A stretch of DNA of 64,000 nt. Origin: Asterias rubens. Its lineage: Eukaryota > Echinodermata > Asteroidea > Forcipulatida > Asteriidae. The number at the start of each line of letters is the position of its first letter. Positions within the stretch are counted from its first letter, which is position 1. Made by a program: the position numbers and the translations under genes. The notes under the pieces are model-generated. The model had not been told where the DNA came from and did no database searches. It saw only the letters and a list, made by a program, of their open reading frames with translations. Shown here one piece after another: positions 16,291 to 57,716 of the stretch. The DNA is taken from the NCBI RefSeq assembly GCF_902459465.1, contig NC_047064.1, positions 2,444,762-2,508,761 of the forward strand, given 5' to 3'.

Positions 16291-18990
16291 TTCACACTAT
16301 GGAGCTGGTCACATAAATCTTATTTTCAATGTTTAAAGCATGTTTAAACATGGAAGAAGGACGGTGTGGGTCTAACTTTTTTTGACACAACGAGTGACGT
16401 TACGAAACTTTTGGCACAACCCTCATAGATAAATGGTCAACAGATGGCGCACTTGTTTTTCGTTCGGATATGATTCAAAGGATTTTTAATTGAGTGTTTT
16501 GAAGTGTCGTTTCGCTAGATACTGATGTACATGTATAACTATTGTAAAACAAAACAAGAAAAACTAAATTAAAGTCAATTGAACTACTTACGACGGAATT
16601 GTGGACAAGCATTACTTTTCTTACACCCCATTCTTTGATCTATTTTGGGGGGAAACTTGCAGGACCCCCGCTATTCCCACAAAAAAAAATTGCATTGACA
16701 CAATTTTTACATCATTAACTTTTTTTTCTTCCAACCTGTTTAACCATGGTTTAACACGCTGCATATTTTGGACGATTGCATCCATTGTTATGCCGGGTGA
16801 GTTCTCTTCGGGGCATTTCCCTTTCATGATGTCCCCAACCTATTCAAGCCTTGACTTCGTATCGTGCCGTCTTCTCGTAATTTGATAAAAACGAGATAAC
16901 AAACAACATTTCCATTTGTTGCATATTGCTTATTACTGGTATTCAGCTGTTGTTATTTAAAAGCAATGATCAATGCAAGTTTTTATTCGAAAGCGTAAAT
17001 AAATGACTGAGCAGCGGCAGAATTTAAAGGCAGTGAACACTATTGGTAAGTGCCAAAGACAAGCCTTCACAGTTGGTTTATCTCAACATATATGCATATA
17101 AATAACAAACCTGTGAAAATTTGAGCTCAATCGGTCATCAAAGTTGCGAGATAATAATGAAAGAAGTTGTCACACGAAGTTGTGTGCGTTTAGTTCTAAA
17201 CTTGAGGTCTCGAAATCAAATTCGTGGAAAATTACTTCTTTCTCGAAAACTATGGCACTTCAGGGGGAGCCGTTTCTCACAATGTTTTATACTGATTTTT
17301 GGGGTTGAACAAAGAATTGACTAGAGTGGGATTCGAACCAACGACCTCCGGATTAACGTGCCGGCGCTCTACCAACTGAGCTATCTAGCCCTATATTGGC
17401 GGTGTCCCTATTTTGTCAATATCTTTGTTCGGGGTGCCATACTATACTGTCAACCTCTCCCCATTACTCGTCACCAAGAAAGGTTTTATGCCAATAATTA
17501 TTACCAATAGTGTCCACTGCCTTTAAGTGCATGTAAACCCTTCTTGTTTTACAATTAGTTCCCTTTATATTGACAGTTCAATTGAAATAATTCATCTCAA
17601 AATACTTTTACGATAATGATTCAGACTAATTTCCCGTCCACACTCTAAACAAACTCGCAAAATTTATAAACAAACCGACGAACAAGATTCCTACGTCTGT
17701 GCAAAGTAATGGTTGACGTAGGCACATTTGCTACATAAATGTTTTCGGTTGCAATTTTGTCCAGATCAAAACTTTGCGAGCGAAAGTTACAAAGTAATGG
17801 TTGACGTAGACATAAATGTTTTCGGTTGCAATTTTGTCCAGATCAAAACTTTGCGAGCGAAGGTTAAATCACAGGAGGGCGGTATTCCGAGAAAGACCGT
17901 GGGTGCGTTCGTTTAGCTTCCCTGGGTCATCCCCTGTGTGTGACGGTTTTTTTTTCCAGGACAAACGTGGGTAATTATCTGCACACGTTCGTCCTGGAAA
18001 AACAAGTCGTCACACAACGGGGTCGACCCAGGGAAGCTAAACGAACGCACCCTGGCTTTATGGAACCAAGTCTTTAAAATTACAGACAAAGTTACATGAA
18101 ACCCCGGTTTAATAAAAGACTTCGCACGACTTCCACTGGGCTCCTTATTCATAATTAATTTCAAGTAGCCTATGTTAATATAACCGGCAATGTGGGAGGG
18201 GGTTGGCATTTGGGAAGACGGGAAATTACAAACATTTAAAATTAGAGCAAACAATAAACCCTCTAGCTTGGGTGGATAATAAGGGAAAAGCATAATATTG
18301 GGACGCGTTCACCGTAACTTTTTTCTTCAATTTTCATCCGTACCCCAAAGGTTTTTACATACAATTCCCCCCCCCCTCCGGGAAATTTGCATTTCGAAGA
18401 CCTCCCCCACCTCTCGCTATTCCCACGTACATTGCATTGAAAACACAGAATTAACTTTTTTGCAACCTGATTTCCCTGTCCTTACTCTATGATTTCAGGA
18501 ACTGGACACAATTGGTAGTTACTCAAAAAATTGTTAGCATAAAAACTTAATTGTTATTGATAAATGGAGAGCTGTTGATAAAATAAAACATTGTAAGAAA
18601 CGGCTCCCTCTGAAGTATCGTAGTTTTCGAAAAAGAGTAACTTTCCACTAAAATAATTTGTTTATTTGATCTCGAGACCTCAGACCATGGAGCAATTGCT
18701 CCATGCTCAGACCCACCCGTACGACTGCCGATCCATCTGAATAAGAAGAAGGACTAACGACACCTTTTTTTTTTTTTTTTTAATTATTGTCGGACGTATT
18801 CTATGTGACCCACAAGTTAGAAAGGGGTAGCCAATGGTAACTTAAAAGTGGTGCGTTTATAAGTTTTGCTCGTCAGAACTGTTTTGAAATCACACTAACT
18901 TATATTATTTGTATTCTTTAAAATCGTTATTTGCTTTATTATTTTAAATAATTAGGCAGACATGGCAGGTCTCTTTTTGGAATATGTGTT

Positions 18991-19006
18991 GGCTCTGATA
19001 AGAGCC
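18991..19006 (-). promoter_or_regulatory. Histone-type 3' stem-loop of nanos copy 3
   Basis: Identical to copy 2: GGCTCT-TATC-AGAGCC on the minus strand, 25 nt past the stop, followed by AACACA and a CCAAAAAGAGA purine stretch (about 18969-18980). Confidence 0.75.
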
Positions 19007-19031
19007 GGTTTGAACGCTGGTCATCTTGGAG

Positions 19032-19610
19032 TCAGACGGAAATTCTTATTCCTGTAGATGAGATGAATTTGTTGTTCAAGTAGACCCGAAGAGGTTGAAT
19101 CTTGACCGGAGCTGGATGAAGGCTGCCGAGGTTGGACGGGCAATACTTGATGGTGTGTGCGGTGTCTCCGTTGACACCACACAGTGGACAGGTGTAAGCT
19201 CGTAGCCTGGGACAGGCAACCTTGTCAAGGCTGTTCTTCAGTACATGGGATGTATACATCTCTTCGCTCTCGCCGTTATTCTTGCAGAAGACGCACCATG
19301 TCGGCTTGGAAACCACCCAGCGGTTTGCTCGCTGTGGGCGGCTCTCTCGGGACAGCTCATCGATGGTGAAGGGACGGAATCCGGTGTCTGTACTACTGTC
19401 TTGATCTTGCTTCATATCTTGACCATCTTTCGGGACGAAGTGTGGCTCGGAGACGGGAGCAGCTTGTGTGATGAATGGCTCGGAGACGGGAGTGACGAGG
19501 CGGGCAAGACCGAAGTAGTCGTGGAAGCGATCGAACTCTCTTGGCTCGTTGATGAGCATCTCGATGGCCAACTCATTTTCTTGAAGGAAGACAGACCCGC
19601 TGGAATTCAT
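19032..19610 (-). CDS. nanos: Nanos homologue, copy 3
   Basis: 192 residues, with one visible amino-acid difference from copy 2 (Ile instead of Val at residue 47, outside the zinc fingers). All eight zinc ligands and the NIM-like motif are intact, so it should be functional if expressed. It is either a very recent paralogue or the other allele of copy 2 placed in tandem by the assembler; sequence alone cannot decide. Confidence 0.92.
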   Translation of the reverse strand: MNSSGSVFLQENELAIEMLINEPREFDRFHDYFGLARLVTPVSEPFITQAAPVSEPHFVPKDGQDMKQDQDSSTDTGFRPFTIDELSRESRPQRANRWVVSKPTWCVFCKNNGESEEMYTSHVLKNSLDKVACPRLRAYTCPLCGVNGDTAHTIKYCPSNLGSLHPAPVKIQPLRVYLNNKFISSTGIRISV

Positions 19611-20020
19611 CTTGCAAATAAATTTTAGCTTAAGACTTAGAGATGACTTGATGTGAACTGATTGCGGGGCAAATCAAATGTGATGACCACTTACTAAACG
19701 GCCATACTTTTTATCCATAACGTCTTGGTTCGGGTTGGTTTTTGAAGACAATAGGGACTCCTCGATGGCGGTGAGATAAGAAAGTCTCACCTTCTTATTG
19801 ATACCATTGATCCCTCGCCGCACTCTATGCATGATTGCTCCCGATGGGGGCTTGGTCGGAACACGGTCGGAACTACTGAGGCGCATGGCTGAATGGGACG
19901 GTAATGACCAAAGCCCACAACCTGTCACGAGCCAGTGATTCCAAGCAGTGGCTATAGTTAGGACTTCTTCAAACACGAGCCGGCAAACTTGTTAACCAAC
20001 AAAAGGGAGTAATAAAGCAA
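19611..20020 (-). promoter_or_regulatory. Conserved 5' flank of nanos copy 3
   Basis: Near-copy of 14589-14998. At several sites it agrees with copy 1 rather than copy 2: on minus, 'ctcgtgtttgaag', 'actgcttgg', 'gcatagagtgcgg' and 'ttccgaccaagc'. It contains an open frame of 100 codons (19674-19976) that copy 2 interrupts with a stop, so it is probably not coding. Confidence 0.5.
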
Positions 20021-20387
20021 TCTTGGATATGGAAAGACTAAATCAATGACATGATTGGGTCTTAACTCATCTGAAAAAAAAAAAACCCAATAGGCCTACA
20101 TCAAAGATTGTTATCAAGCCTACTTCGACTATCTTTGCGCAGGAGATGATCAGCGGACTTGAAACGGGCGGGAACTCCTTCCCGTTTTTGTGGCGAAAAT
20201 CCCCTAAATACGAAATAATTATGTACGGAATAACTTACCGTTTGGTATTATAAAGTGAACTAACTGGTTAAAGTAAGCTACCATAGACTCAGAAAAATGT
20301 GAGCGTTCTTTTTGCATTGTCAATCGGTATTGACACAATATCTTTGTTCGGGGTGCCAGTCAGAAGCCATACAACCGTTAACTGCCG

Positions 20388-21146
20388 TTTTTTTGTTCTT
20401 AATCTGAAGCCAAGGACTCACTTAACGGTAGATCATTTCAAACAAGTTGGTTGGCTCCCAGTCCAGAACCGGATTGATCAATTGAAACTATGTAGTATAT
20501 TTCGTATCTTGACTTCCTTGGCTCCGGATTATTTTAAAGATTTTTTTCAACTGACAAGTAGTACTCGCTTCTATAACACCCGATCAAATCACTTTTCTTT
20601 TGATATTCCCCATCATCACAGTTATGGTCAACACTCCTTCCGAGTTTCTGGGGCAAAGTTATGGAATAAACTTCCCATCATGCTCCGGAACACAAATTCA
20701 TCCCTAGCCAAATTTAAAAAAACTCTCAAACTGCATTACTTTGATAAGTTGCAGCTCCAGGAGGATGCATTGTTTGTAGTCGGTTAATTTATTCTTTTTT
20801 TTCATTAGAACAGTACTCGTGGTGACACAGTGGCCGGGCCAGGTGACACGAATCAATTTGTTTGTTGTTGGGTGTCTTGGTCGCCTATTCCATTTGTTTT
20901 ATTTCATGTGCAATTTTCTAGTCATAGTTTTATACTTGTATTTTAATGTGTCTTCAGTGTTTCTGCATTTTTATTTTGTATAGAGGACCACAATGGAAAT
21001 AAGCTTATTTCAGCTTTTTTGTGTTATCCTCGACAATTCCTCAGATTCAAATGTCTTTTCCCTTGTATTTTTTATCTGTTTTTGTCCAATTGTTGTATTT
21101 TAAAGAATTCTGTGGAGATTGTCTAATAAACAAACAAACAAACAAA
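20388..21146 (+). mobile_element. LINE 3' end, second copy
   Basis: Duplicate of 15362-16120. The encoded reverse-transcriptase tail (to the stop at 20787) is identical. It interrupts the SINE halves at 20329-20387 and 21147-21316. Confidence 0.8.
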
Positions 21147-21645
21147 GCCAGGGATCACACCCAAATTACGATACAACCTGGGAAGCGGCAGCCAGGGGAT
21201 CACCTTAAGGGGATGCGACTTTTTGTTTCAGATATCAATGTAAACCACAAGGGAAACTGACTGGGTAAATTTTGAAATGATTTTTGGGGTTGAACAAAGA
21301 ATTGACTAGAGTGGGATTCACACTATGGAGCTGGTCACATAAATCTTATTTTCAATGTTTAAAGCATGTTTAAACATGGAAGAAGGACGGTGTGGGTCTA
21401 ACTTTTTTTGACACAACGAGTGACGTTACGAAACTTTTGGCACAACCCTCATAGATAAATGGTCAACAGATGGCGCACTTGTTTTTCGTTCGGATATGAT
21501 TCAAAGGATTTTTAATTGAGTGTTTTGAAGTGTCGTTTCGCTAGATACTGATGTACATGTATAACTATTGTAAAACAAAACAAGAAAAACTAAATTAAAG
21601 TCAATTGAACTACTTACGACGGAATTGTGGACAAGCATTACTTTT

Positions 21646-21938
21646 ATAAAAGGCTCTTTTCCGATCATGCGAATCCTAAGGACCCGGCATTGCGAGAAGA
21701 TTTTTCCCATTTAAAAAGATCCGAAACATAGCAATTTTTTGTTTTGTGCACACATGTGTTTATCGAACGCATCCCATCCATCTCATCACGCTTTCACCAC
21801 CAACGTCTCAAGTCAAGCCCGAGTACAGTTCTTTGGATTGCAAATTTGACTGTGTATCCTCAACATTCAACATACATTTCCACAATTACTGGTTGTAGTC
21901 TCGTATTCCTCAAAACTTAGACGTATTAAGAGGCAGAA
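21646..21938 (+). promoter_or_regulatory. Candidate ILF2 promoter / 5' UTR region
   Basis: Unique sequence between the end of the 5-kb duplication and the proposed ILF2 ATG at 21939. No TATA box or initiator could be assigned with confidence. Its role is inferred from position only. Confidence 0.3.
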
Positions 21939-51795
<29,857 letters not shown>

Positions 51796-51852
51796 TAAAT
51801 AGTCAAATTAACAGTCCAAATATTTCATATTGCGTCATTTCCCCAGGCCCAA

Positions 51853-52119
51853 TGGAGGGCTTTTGGGAAGCTATTGTAGGTGGCAGCAGACTTGCCAGAT
51901 AAATCCATTGTTCAGTAACATGCGCATGCTCAAAACTATGTATTAAACCTTTTTGTGCTCAAGTGCTAACCATTGAATGAGGTGCATGCTGGTCTAGCTA
52001 GGGATCAAACTTGAGCACTAGCTAGTCCAGCATGCACCTCATTCAATGCCTACAGCACACGTACCAAGTATTTATTATCTGGTAAGTCTGCTGCCACCTA
52101 GCTTTCTAAAGTCTCCCAT
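51853..52119. mobile_element. MITE family B carrying a nested inverted repeat
   Basis: Outer arms 'ggtggcagcagacttgcca' / 'ggtaagtctgctgccacc'. Inserted at about 51975-52046 is a second hairpin, 'attgaatgaggtgcatgctg' / 'cagcatgcacctcattcaat'. Confidence 0.8.
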
Positions 52120-53365
52120 TGCATAGAGCTGCTTAAGCAGAAAATCTTGCTGAAACATTTGCTGCTTAGCAACAGCAAGCAGGATACCAGTCACAGTTTG
52201 TACATGTGACACAGTATTTTGGCTTGTAACCTTATTCCGGTAAGCAACATTCTGTTGTGCTTAGCAACTTTTAGTGCTTAAGCAGCTCTATGAAATTGGG
52301 CGCTGGTTCTTCTGTAGTGTTTTTTTTCTTGAGGTTACAGAGCACTCTTATCTTAGCAAAATTTCCCACACAAATTTGCTGAGCTCTGAAGAAAATTTGC
52401 TTAGCAAAAGTAGGTTATCGACAGAGTTGTAAATGCAGATTACAAATTCTATGGTTTTCTCTTGATGTTTTTCTGTGAAGTTATGAAATATATTTGTTTC
52501 AACCTCTCAAATTTTACGTTTTTTATATATTTGTGAATATTGATTGGCTCAACTGTGCGCCTAGCGACACGCAAATCGCTCGTTTCGGCTCAATACACTA
52601 CATTGTAGCATACGTACCTTGGGAGAACCCTAAACATATTTCCTATCTTATTTTGTAATTTTTAAAAACCAAGTGAGCCTTTCAAACAGTAACAGCATGT
52701 AATGAGATCTTCCGTTTTTGGCCTGGATGGTTTTCCTGATTCCAAGTCCTTGAAACTAGATTGTAACAGAGTACATGTAGGTGTTTCCTGGGGCCTGGAT
52801 TGATCGCTGTGGTTGATGGTTGTGTCTGATCGTTATCCCGATGTTGTAAAATGACAGTAATTAAAGCTTTGAATCCCCTACGGAACACTGGGTGATGTTA
52901 TGGGGGGGGGGGGGCGGTTGGACAGGAGTAATTAGAGCCTGGGACACCTGTGTGATGTATAATGGTCTGCATGTTATTAGAAGTCCGTTTGATTAATTAT
53001 TGAAGGTGTTTGTATACCTTGGGGATTGTAGATGTCTGTGAGTACGTCAACTCTTACGTGTTGTGTTTTTCTTTCTCCACACTAATGGGCAAACAATTGT
53101 ACATTAGGGGGGAAACCTACGGCAAAATTACCAACATTAAAGGTGAATATTGGCTGATGATGGATATAAGATGTTCTCTCATAAATTAGAAGGAATTCTC
53201 ACCTGGGCCTAATGTAGTAGACCTGTTTAAGCAAAACAATTGTTTGGTTAGCAGAAATGAGCAGGATACCAGTCACAAATTGTACATGTGACATGTCAGT
53301 TTAACTGGTAACATTATTCTGGTAATCATAATTTTGTTATGCTTAGGTTAGCTACTTTTTGTGCT

Positions 53366-53745
53366 TTAAAGACTCTGGACATCATTGGTAATTACTCAAA
53401 ATAATTATAAGCACAAAAACTTACTTGGTTACGAGCAACAGATAGCTGTTGATATAGTATACCGGTAAAACATGGTTAGAAACGGCTCCCTCTGAAGTAA
53501 TGTAGTTTTTAAGAGAGAGCTCGTAATTTCTCACTAAAATATTTGAATCTGATAAAATACCTAAGGCGTGAGGCCTTTTTTAGGCATCTAAAAGCACACA
53601 AATTTGTGCAACAAGGGTGTTTGTTTTTCAATATTCTCTTGCAACCAATTGAGTCAAAATTTTCTTTTTATGCATTTTTATATGTTGGGATACACCAAGT
53701 GAGAATACTGGTCTTTGAACACTACCAAAGGTGTCCGAATGCCTA
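53366..53745 (-). mobile_element. TTAA-MITE family A inside a family F element
   Basis: Left 'gtgcTTTAAagactctggac'; right '...ggtgtccgaatgcc' then 'taagcagttctatag'. The sequence on either side joins to the family F motif 'gtgcttaagcagctcta'. Confidence 0.75.
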
Positions 53746-54007
53746 AGCAGTTCTATAGATTTGTTGATATTGTAGTGAACAATCTTCTCAATCATCCTCT
53801 CCCCAATACCCTGGGTCTGCATCAATTGACACATTATATGCTTAGCTACGTTTTGTGCTTAAACAGCTTTTTGAAATTGGGCCCAATTTTATGGCTGGAT
53901 TATTGACTCTGAACCCTTAGGATGTTGATGTTGTAGTGTATGCACATCCCTTCCACCATACCCTAAGCCTGCATCATCAAATTACATTGATTAGCTACTT
54001 TTTGTGC

Positions 54008-54322
54008 CAATGTTTTTGTTAGAAACCTGATAGGAGAAGATAGACCCACCTTGTCCTCAAAGATTAACAAAAACAAGCTTCAGTACTTTGGTCACATATC
54101 CAGAAGAGAGGGGGACAACCTTGAGAAGATCTTTATGCAAGGATGTGTTGCAGGTAGTCGCCGACGTGGCCGTCAAAAACTTTGTTGGACAGACGGAATC
54201 AAAGAACTCACGGGCTTATCAATAAACGTTGCTTATCGATCTGCACTGGATAGACAGAAGTGGAACTACATCATAAACAGGGTCACAAAGGGTCAGCCAT
54301 GACTCATAGGATGACGACGACG
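54008..54322 (+). mobile_element. LINE 3' end with 11-bp target duplication
   Basis: Encodes 'KLQYFGHISRREGDNLEK' and 'RRRGRQKLCWTDGIKEL', the conserved C-terminus of many LINE reverse transcriptases, ending at 54302 with a (GAC)n-type tail. Flanked by ACTTTTTGTGC at 53997-54007 and 54323-54333, inside a family F element. Confidence 0.85.
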
Positions 54323-54925
54323 ACTTTTTGTGCTTAAAAACAGCTTTTTGAAATTGGGCCCAATTTTATGGCGGGATTATTGACTCTGAATCCTTGGGGT
54401 GTGGATGTTGTAGTGTATGTACATTCTTCGCGATCATCCCTTCCACCGTAACCCTGGGTCTGCATCATCAACACAATATTGACACACCTTGGCTCACTTC
54501 CCTTCTGATTCAAACTGCCTCCTAGGAGTGTAGAATACACAATCCCCAGCCGCCTCGTGTTGAATCAATTGTAATCTTACCCCTGAGAGAATAGCAGACG
54601 GCCAGGGACTGGAGCATAGAGAGAAGGGTCCCGCTACCAATCCGCTATGGTGAGGTGTTTGCTCATGCAGGCAGTGACCCCCCCTCAAGTATTCCCCAAC
54701 AAGTTATCTCAGTGTGTATGACCTACAGGATGTTTCCCCCAACGCCTGGACTTACCCGGTGGAATTTGTGTTTTAGTTGATTAATTAATTTTTGATTAAA
54801 CTCCCTGTGTGGACAGGTGTGAGGTATTAATGCGGAGAAGAGAAGGATGAATTCCTCTACTGAGGTGTGTTTAGGGGAGGGAGAGGGGGGGGAGATGCAC
54901 TCATGCACCCTTGGCTCTCTGCATC

Positions 54926-55125
54926 AGGACCCAATTTCATAAAGCTGTTGCGCAGAAAATACTGCTTGACAAATTTCTCTGCTAAGCAAAAATTGAGTCC
55001 GGCACCAGCCACAACTATGCAAATATAATGTAATTTGGGCCTAATTTGTTTCTGCTAAGCAATTCTTTTATATGCTTACACGCTTTTTTGTGTGCTTACA
55101 TGCTCTATGGATTTGGGCCCAGTTG
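54926..55125. mobile_element. Family F inverted-repeat element
   Basis: 'acccaatttcataaagctg' ... 'tgctctatggatttgggccc'. Confidence 0.65.
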
Positions 55126-55594
55126 TGGATTGATGCCAGACTCGTTCTATGATAGTTAGTGATTAGGTACCAGTCTCCCATGGGTTGGCTTGTCAGGTCC
55201 CAAGCAGGCTGATTCTCTAATATATTTTTCTAAAATGAGATAATGATTTGTTCCACGGTGTGAAATATCTCCCTCTTGAAGGATGACTGCATTGTTGGCA
55301 TTGATGGCATTTAAAGATCTCCATGGTATGGCCCTCATATTGCCTGGTTCCCTTCAACAGTGTATAGACTCTTTGCATTTGACGTCACAAGCCCAAAACA
55401 CAGCATTTTCCCTCCGGTAAGAGGCCCGAGGAAAATGTGAATTTGTACAAGAACCTTGCACAGGGCACCACAGCAAAAGCACAGGGCACCACGGCAATTG
55501 CTGTGAGTGCTGTGAGTTATTTCAAGGCCTGCCCCTGTGTCATTTTCCAGATCTCTTTGGTTAAAGTTCTTGGTTTGAATGCGTACATGATAGA

Positions 55595-55956
55595 TTAAAG
55601 GGACATGTTGCTTTGGATCGGACGAGTTGGTCGATAAAAAGCGTTTGTAACCGTTTGTTATAAAATGCATATGGGTAGAAATATGATATAAAAGAGGAAT
55701 ACAATGATCCACACAAATTCGCCTCAAAATTGCGTGGTTTGAATTTTACATCGTCGACCAACACGGTCAGCCATTTATTTGACTCCCAAAAATGGCCGAC
55801 CGTGTTAGTTCACAAAGTAAAAGGAAAACAATTTTGAGGCATATTTGTGTAGATCATTGTATTCTACTTTTACAACATCTTTCTAACCATATGCATTTTA
55901 TAACAAACGATTTTTAAAGACCAACTCGTCCTATCCAAGGCAACGTGTCACTTTAA
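55595..55956. mobile_element. Long foldback MITE family C, third copy
   Basis: TTAA-agggacatgttgctttgg ... ccaaggcaacgtgtcact-TTAA. A small separate hairpin, 'ccaacctgcaatgcatac' / 'gtatgcattgcaggttgcc', follows immediately at 55963-56019. Confidence 0.85.
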
Positions 55957-56219
55957 CTATGCCAACCTGCAATGCATACTGGTACACACTAAAAGGTATG
56001 CATTGCAGGTTGCCATAGTTAATCTATCATTTAAAAAGCAGGCCTGGAAATACGCGGAGGCCCTGGAGGCAATGGAGGCCACAAAGGCCCTCTGTTGCCC
56101 TTGGTCTTGGCCTTGGTGCCCTTTCAATTTTTTTTCAGATAGGCTTTATGAATTTTCAATAGAAGTGCCCTTTTTCAAAATGAAATTGGCCCTGCCCTTC
56201 CAAAGATGGCCTGAAAGGG

Positions 56220-57690
56220 TGAATCCCAGTTCACTGACATCATGTAATACCAGTGTGGCCGGTACCCAGGGGGATTGACTTGACTGTTGCTCCGAACTAT
56301 GACCACGTACGTTTAACAAATTCGCGCTTGACTGCCCTCAATAATTTCAATTTAATTAAAGTCTTTTAATGTCCCCAGATGTATAGTAATATATGTCGTT
56401 TGTTTGAACTTGCTCACTTGCTTGCATGCTTTATCGAGGTTATTGAGCTCCTGCCATGTGCTTTGGGAACAATTCAACACTTAAACTATATCAGCAGTAC
56501 TGGTCCCTCATTGGTCCTTTCTCTTTGCTCTGATTGGCCAGTTGTTGTCTATTATTCTTCATCTAAAGGTCAAATTAACAATTAGTAAAGAAATGCCCCG
56601 GCCCAATTTCAATCATAGAGCTGCTTTAAACGCACAAAAATAAAAGCACAAACTAAATTTTGCTTACATGAATGAGGTCATACCAAAACCAGTCTGAAAA
56701 AATTGTCAAAACTGAAGAAATAGCATCTAAAAAAAAACCTGCAATCACCTTTTGTAGAACTTTTATTAAAAAAGAAACATTAACGTTAAATGACTTTATC
56801 GATGACGTCATCATCCCCAAAAAGTTGCATTTTAATCTATACCCCATAGAAAATTCTGTTTGACCTTTACTTTTTGCGAAAATTGCGAGAGAAGATTTAG
56901 GGATAAAACCCTAAACAGATACTTGTTTTTTTGCTGTTGGCTGAACATCAAAACAAAATAATTTAAAACGTAAGTTAAGTTCTAGAGACCATAGGCTGAA
57001 TTTTCATGATATTCACCTAAATTACCTTGACATTTATTTGTATTTTTTTTACGATTCTTTAGTGGATTTGTCTTTAAAAAAAATTCCAGGAAAAGGACCT
57101 TGTCCTTTTAGGAACAAAATTCCATGCTAGAAATAATTGCTGCATAAATGATTATCTACCCCCCCCCCACCCCCAGTTAACTTTCCTTGTATGATTAAAT
57201 GCATGGCTCATTTAACCTTTTACTTAATTGTCCTGCGCTAGAAAAGAAAATAATTGCAAAGTGTAGGTTTATTGTTTAATATTACTGTAACAAAAAATAA
57301 AAACCAGAGGAAATCACCATAATGAGAGTATCTTGATAATGAGATTAAGTTTGGATCTATTCCTAGTACTTTTTTTTGCAATACAACATTGACTTCATTA
57401 TTTCCCCTCTTTAATTATTCCTTTTTTAATAAATATGGCAAACTGCTGCACTTTTGCAATTTGCTTGATTTATCTGTATGGACAAACTAAATCCTTCTTA
57501 TTCCTGTTCCAATTCTGTGGTTACCTTTGTTAGTCCATCGTGACAACAAATGTGCAAGTCTCCTTGAAAATATAGATACTCGTAGCAATAACTACAATTT
57601 CAATTTTTATGTATAACTTCTTTAAATTTGATCTAAAACAAAAATTAAAACTTGGAAGGAGGAGTCATTATCCATACAACCGAAAATGTC
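56220..57690. other. ILF2 intron sequence, little recognisable
   Basis: AT-rich, with a family F fragment at about 56600 and a C run at 57161-57169. No coding exon was recognised. Confidence 0.4.
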
Positions 57691-57716
57691 CTTCTGCTTC
57701 CCAGGTTTTATCTTAA

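Larger units (their letters stand above)
11598..16619. repeat. Tandem duplication unit 1 (about 5.02 kb, carries nanos copy 2)
   Basis: Direct repeat of 16616-21645. The offset is 5018 bp at the left end and 5026 bp at the right, the difference being two homopolymer length changes. The three breakpoints share 'tttt' (11598-11601, 16616-16619, 21642-21645). By eye the first 2.1 kb and the last 1.4 kb are identical between units; substitutions cluster around nanos and its 5' flank. Confidence 0.97.
16616..21645. repeat. Tandem duplication unit 2 (carries nanos copy 3)
   Basis: Second direct copy of 11598-16619. Besides nanos copy 3 it contains the same elements: MITE A 17024-17526 with SINE 17295-17442, the short tandem duplication 17718-17873, foldback MITE 17901-18052, partial MITE 18503-18678 and SINE/LINE composite 20329-21316. 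Unique sequence resumes at 21646, about 290 bp before the proposed ILF2 start. Confidence 0.97.

Noticed and set aside
19674..19976. 100-codon open frame upstream of nanos copy 3
   Set aside because: The near-identical copy 2 flank has an in-frame stop, and copy 1 differs by several non-triplet indels; likely promoter or leader, not protein.
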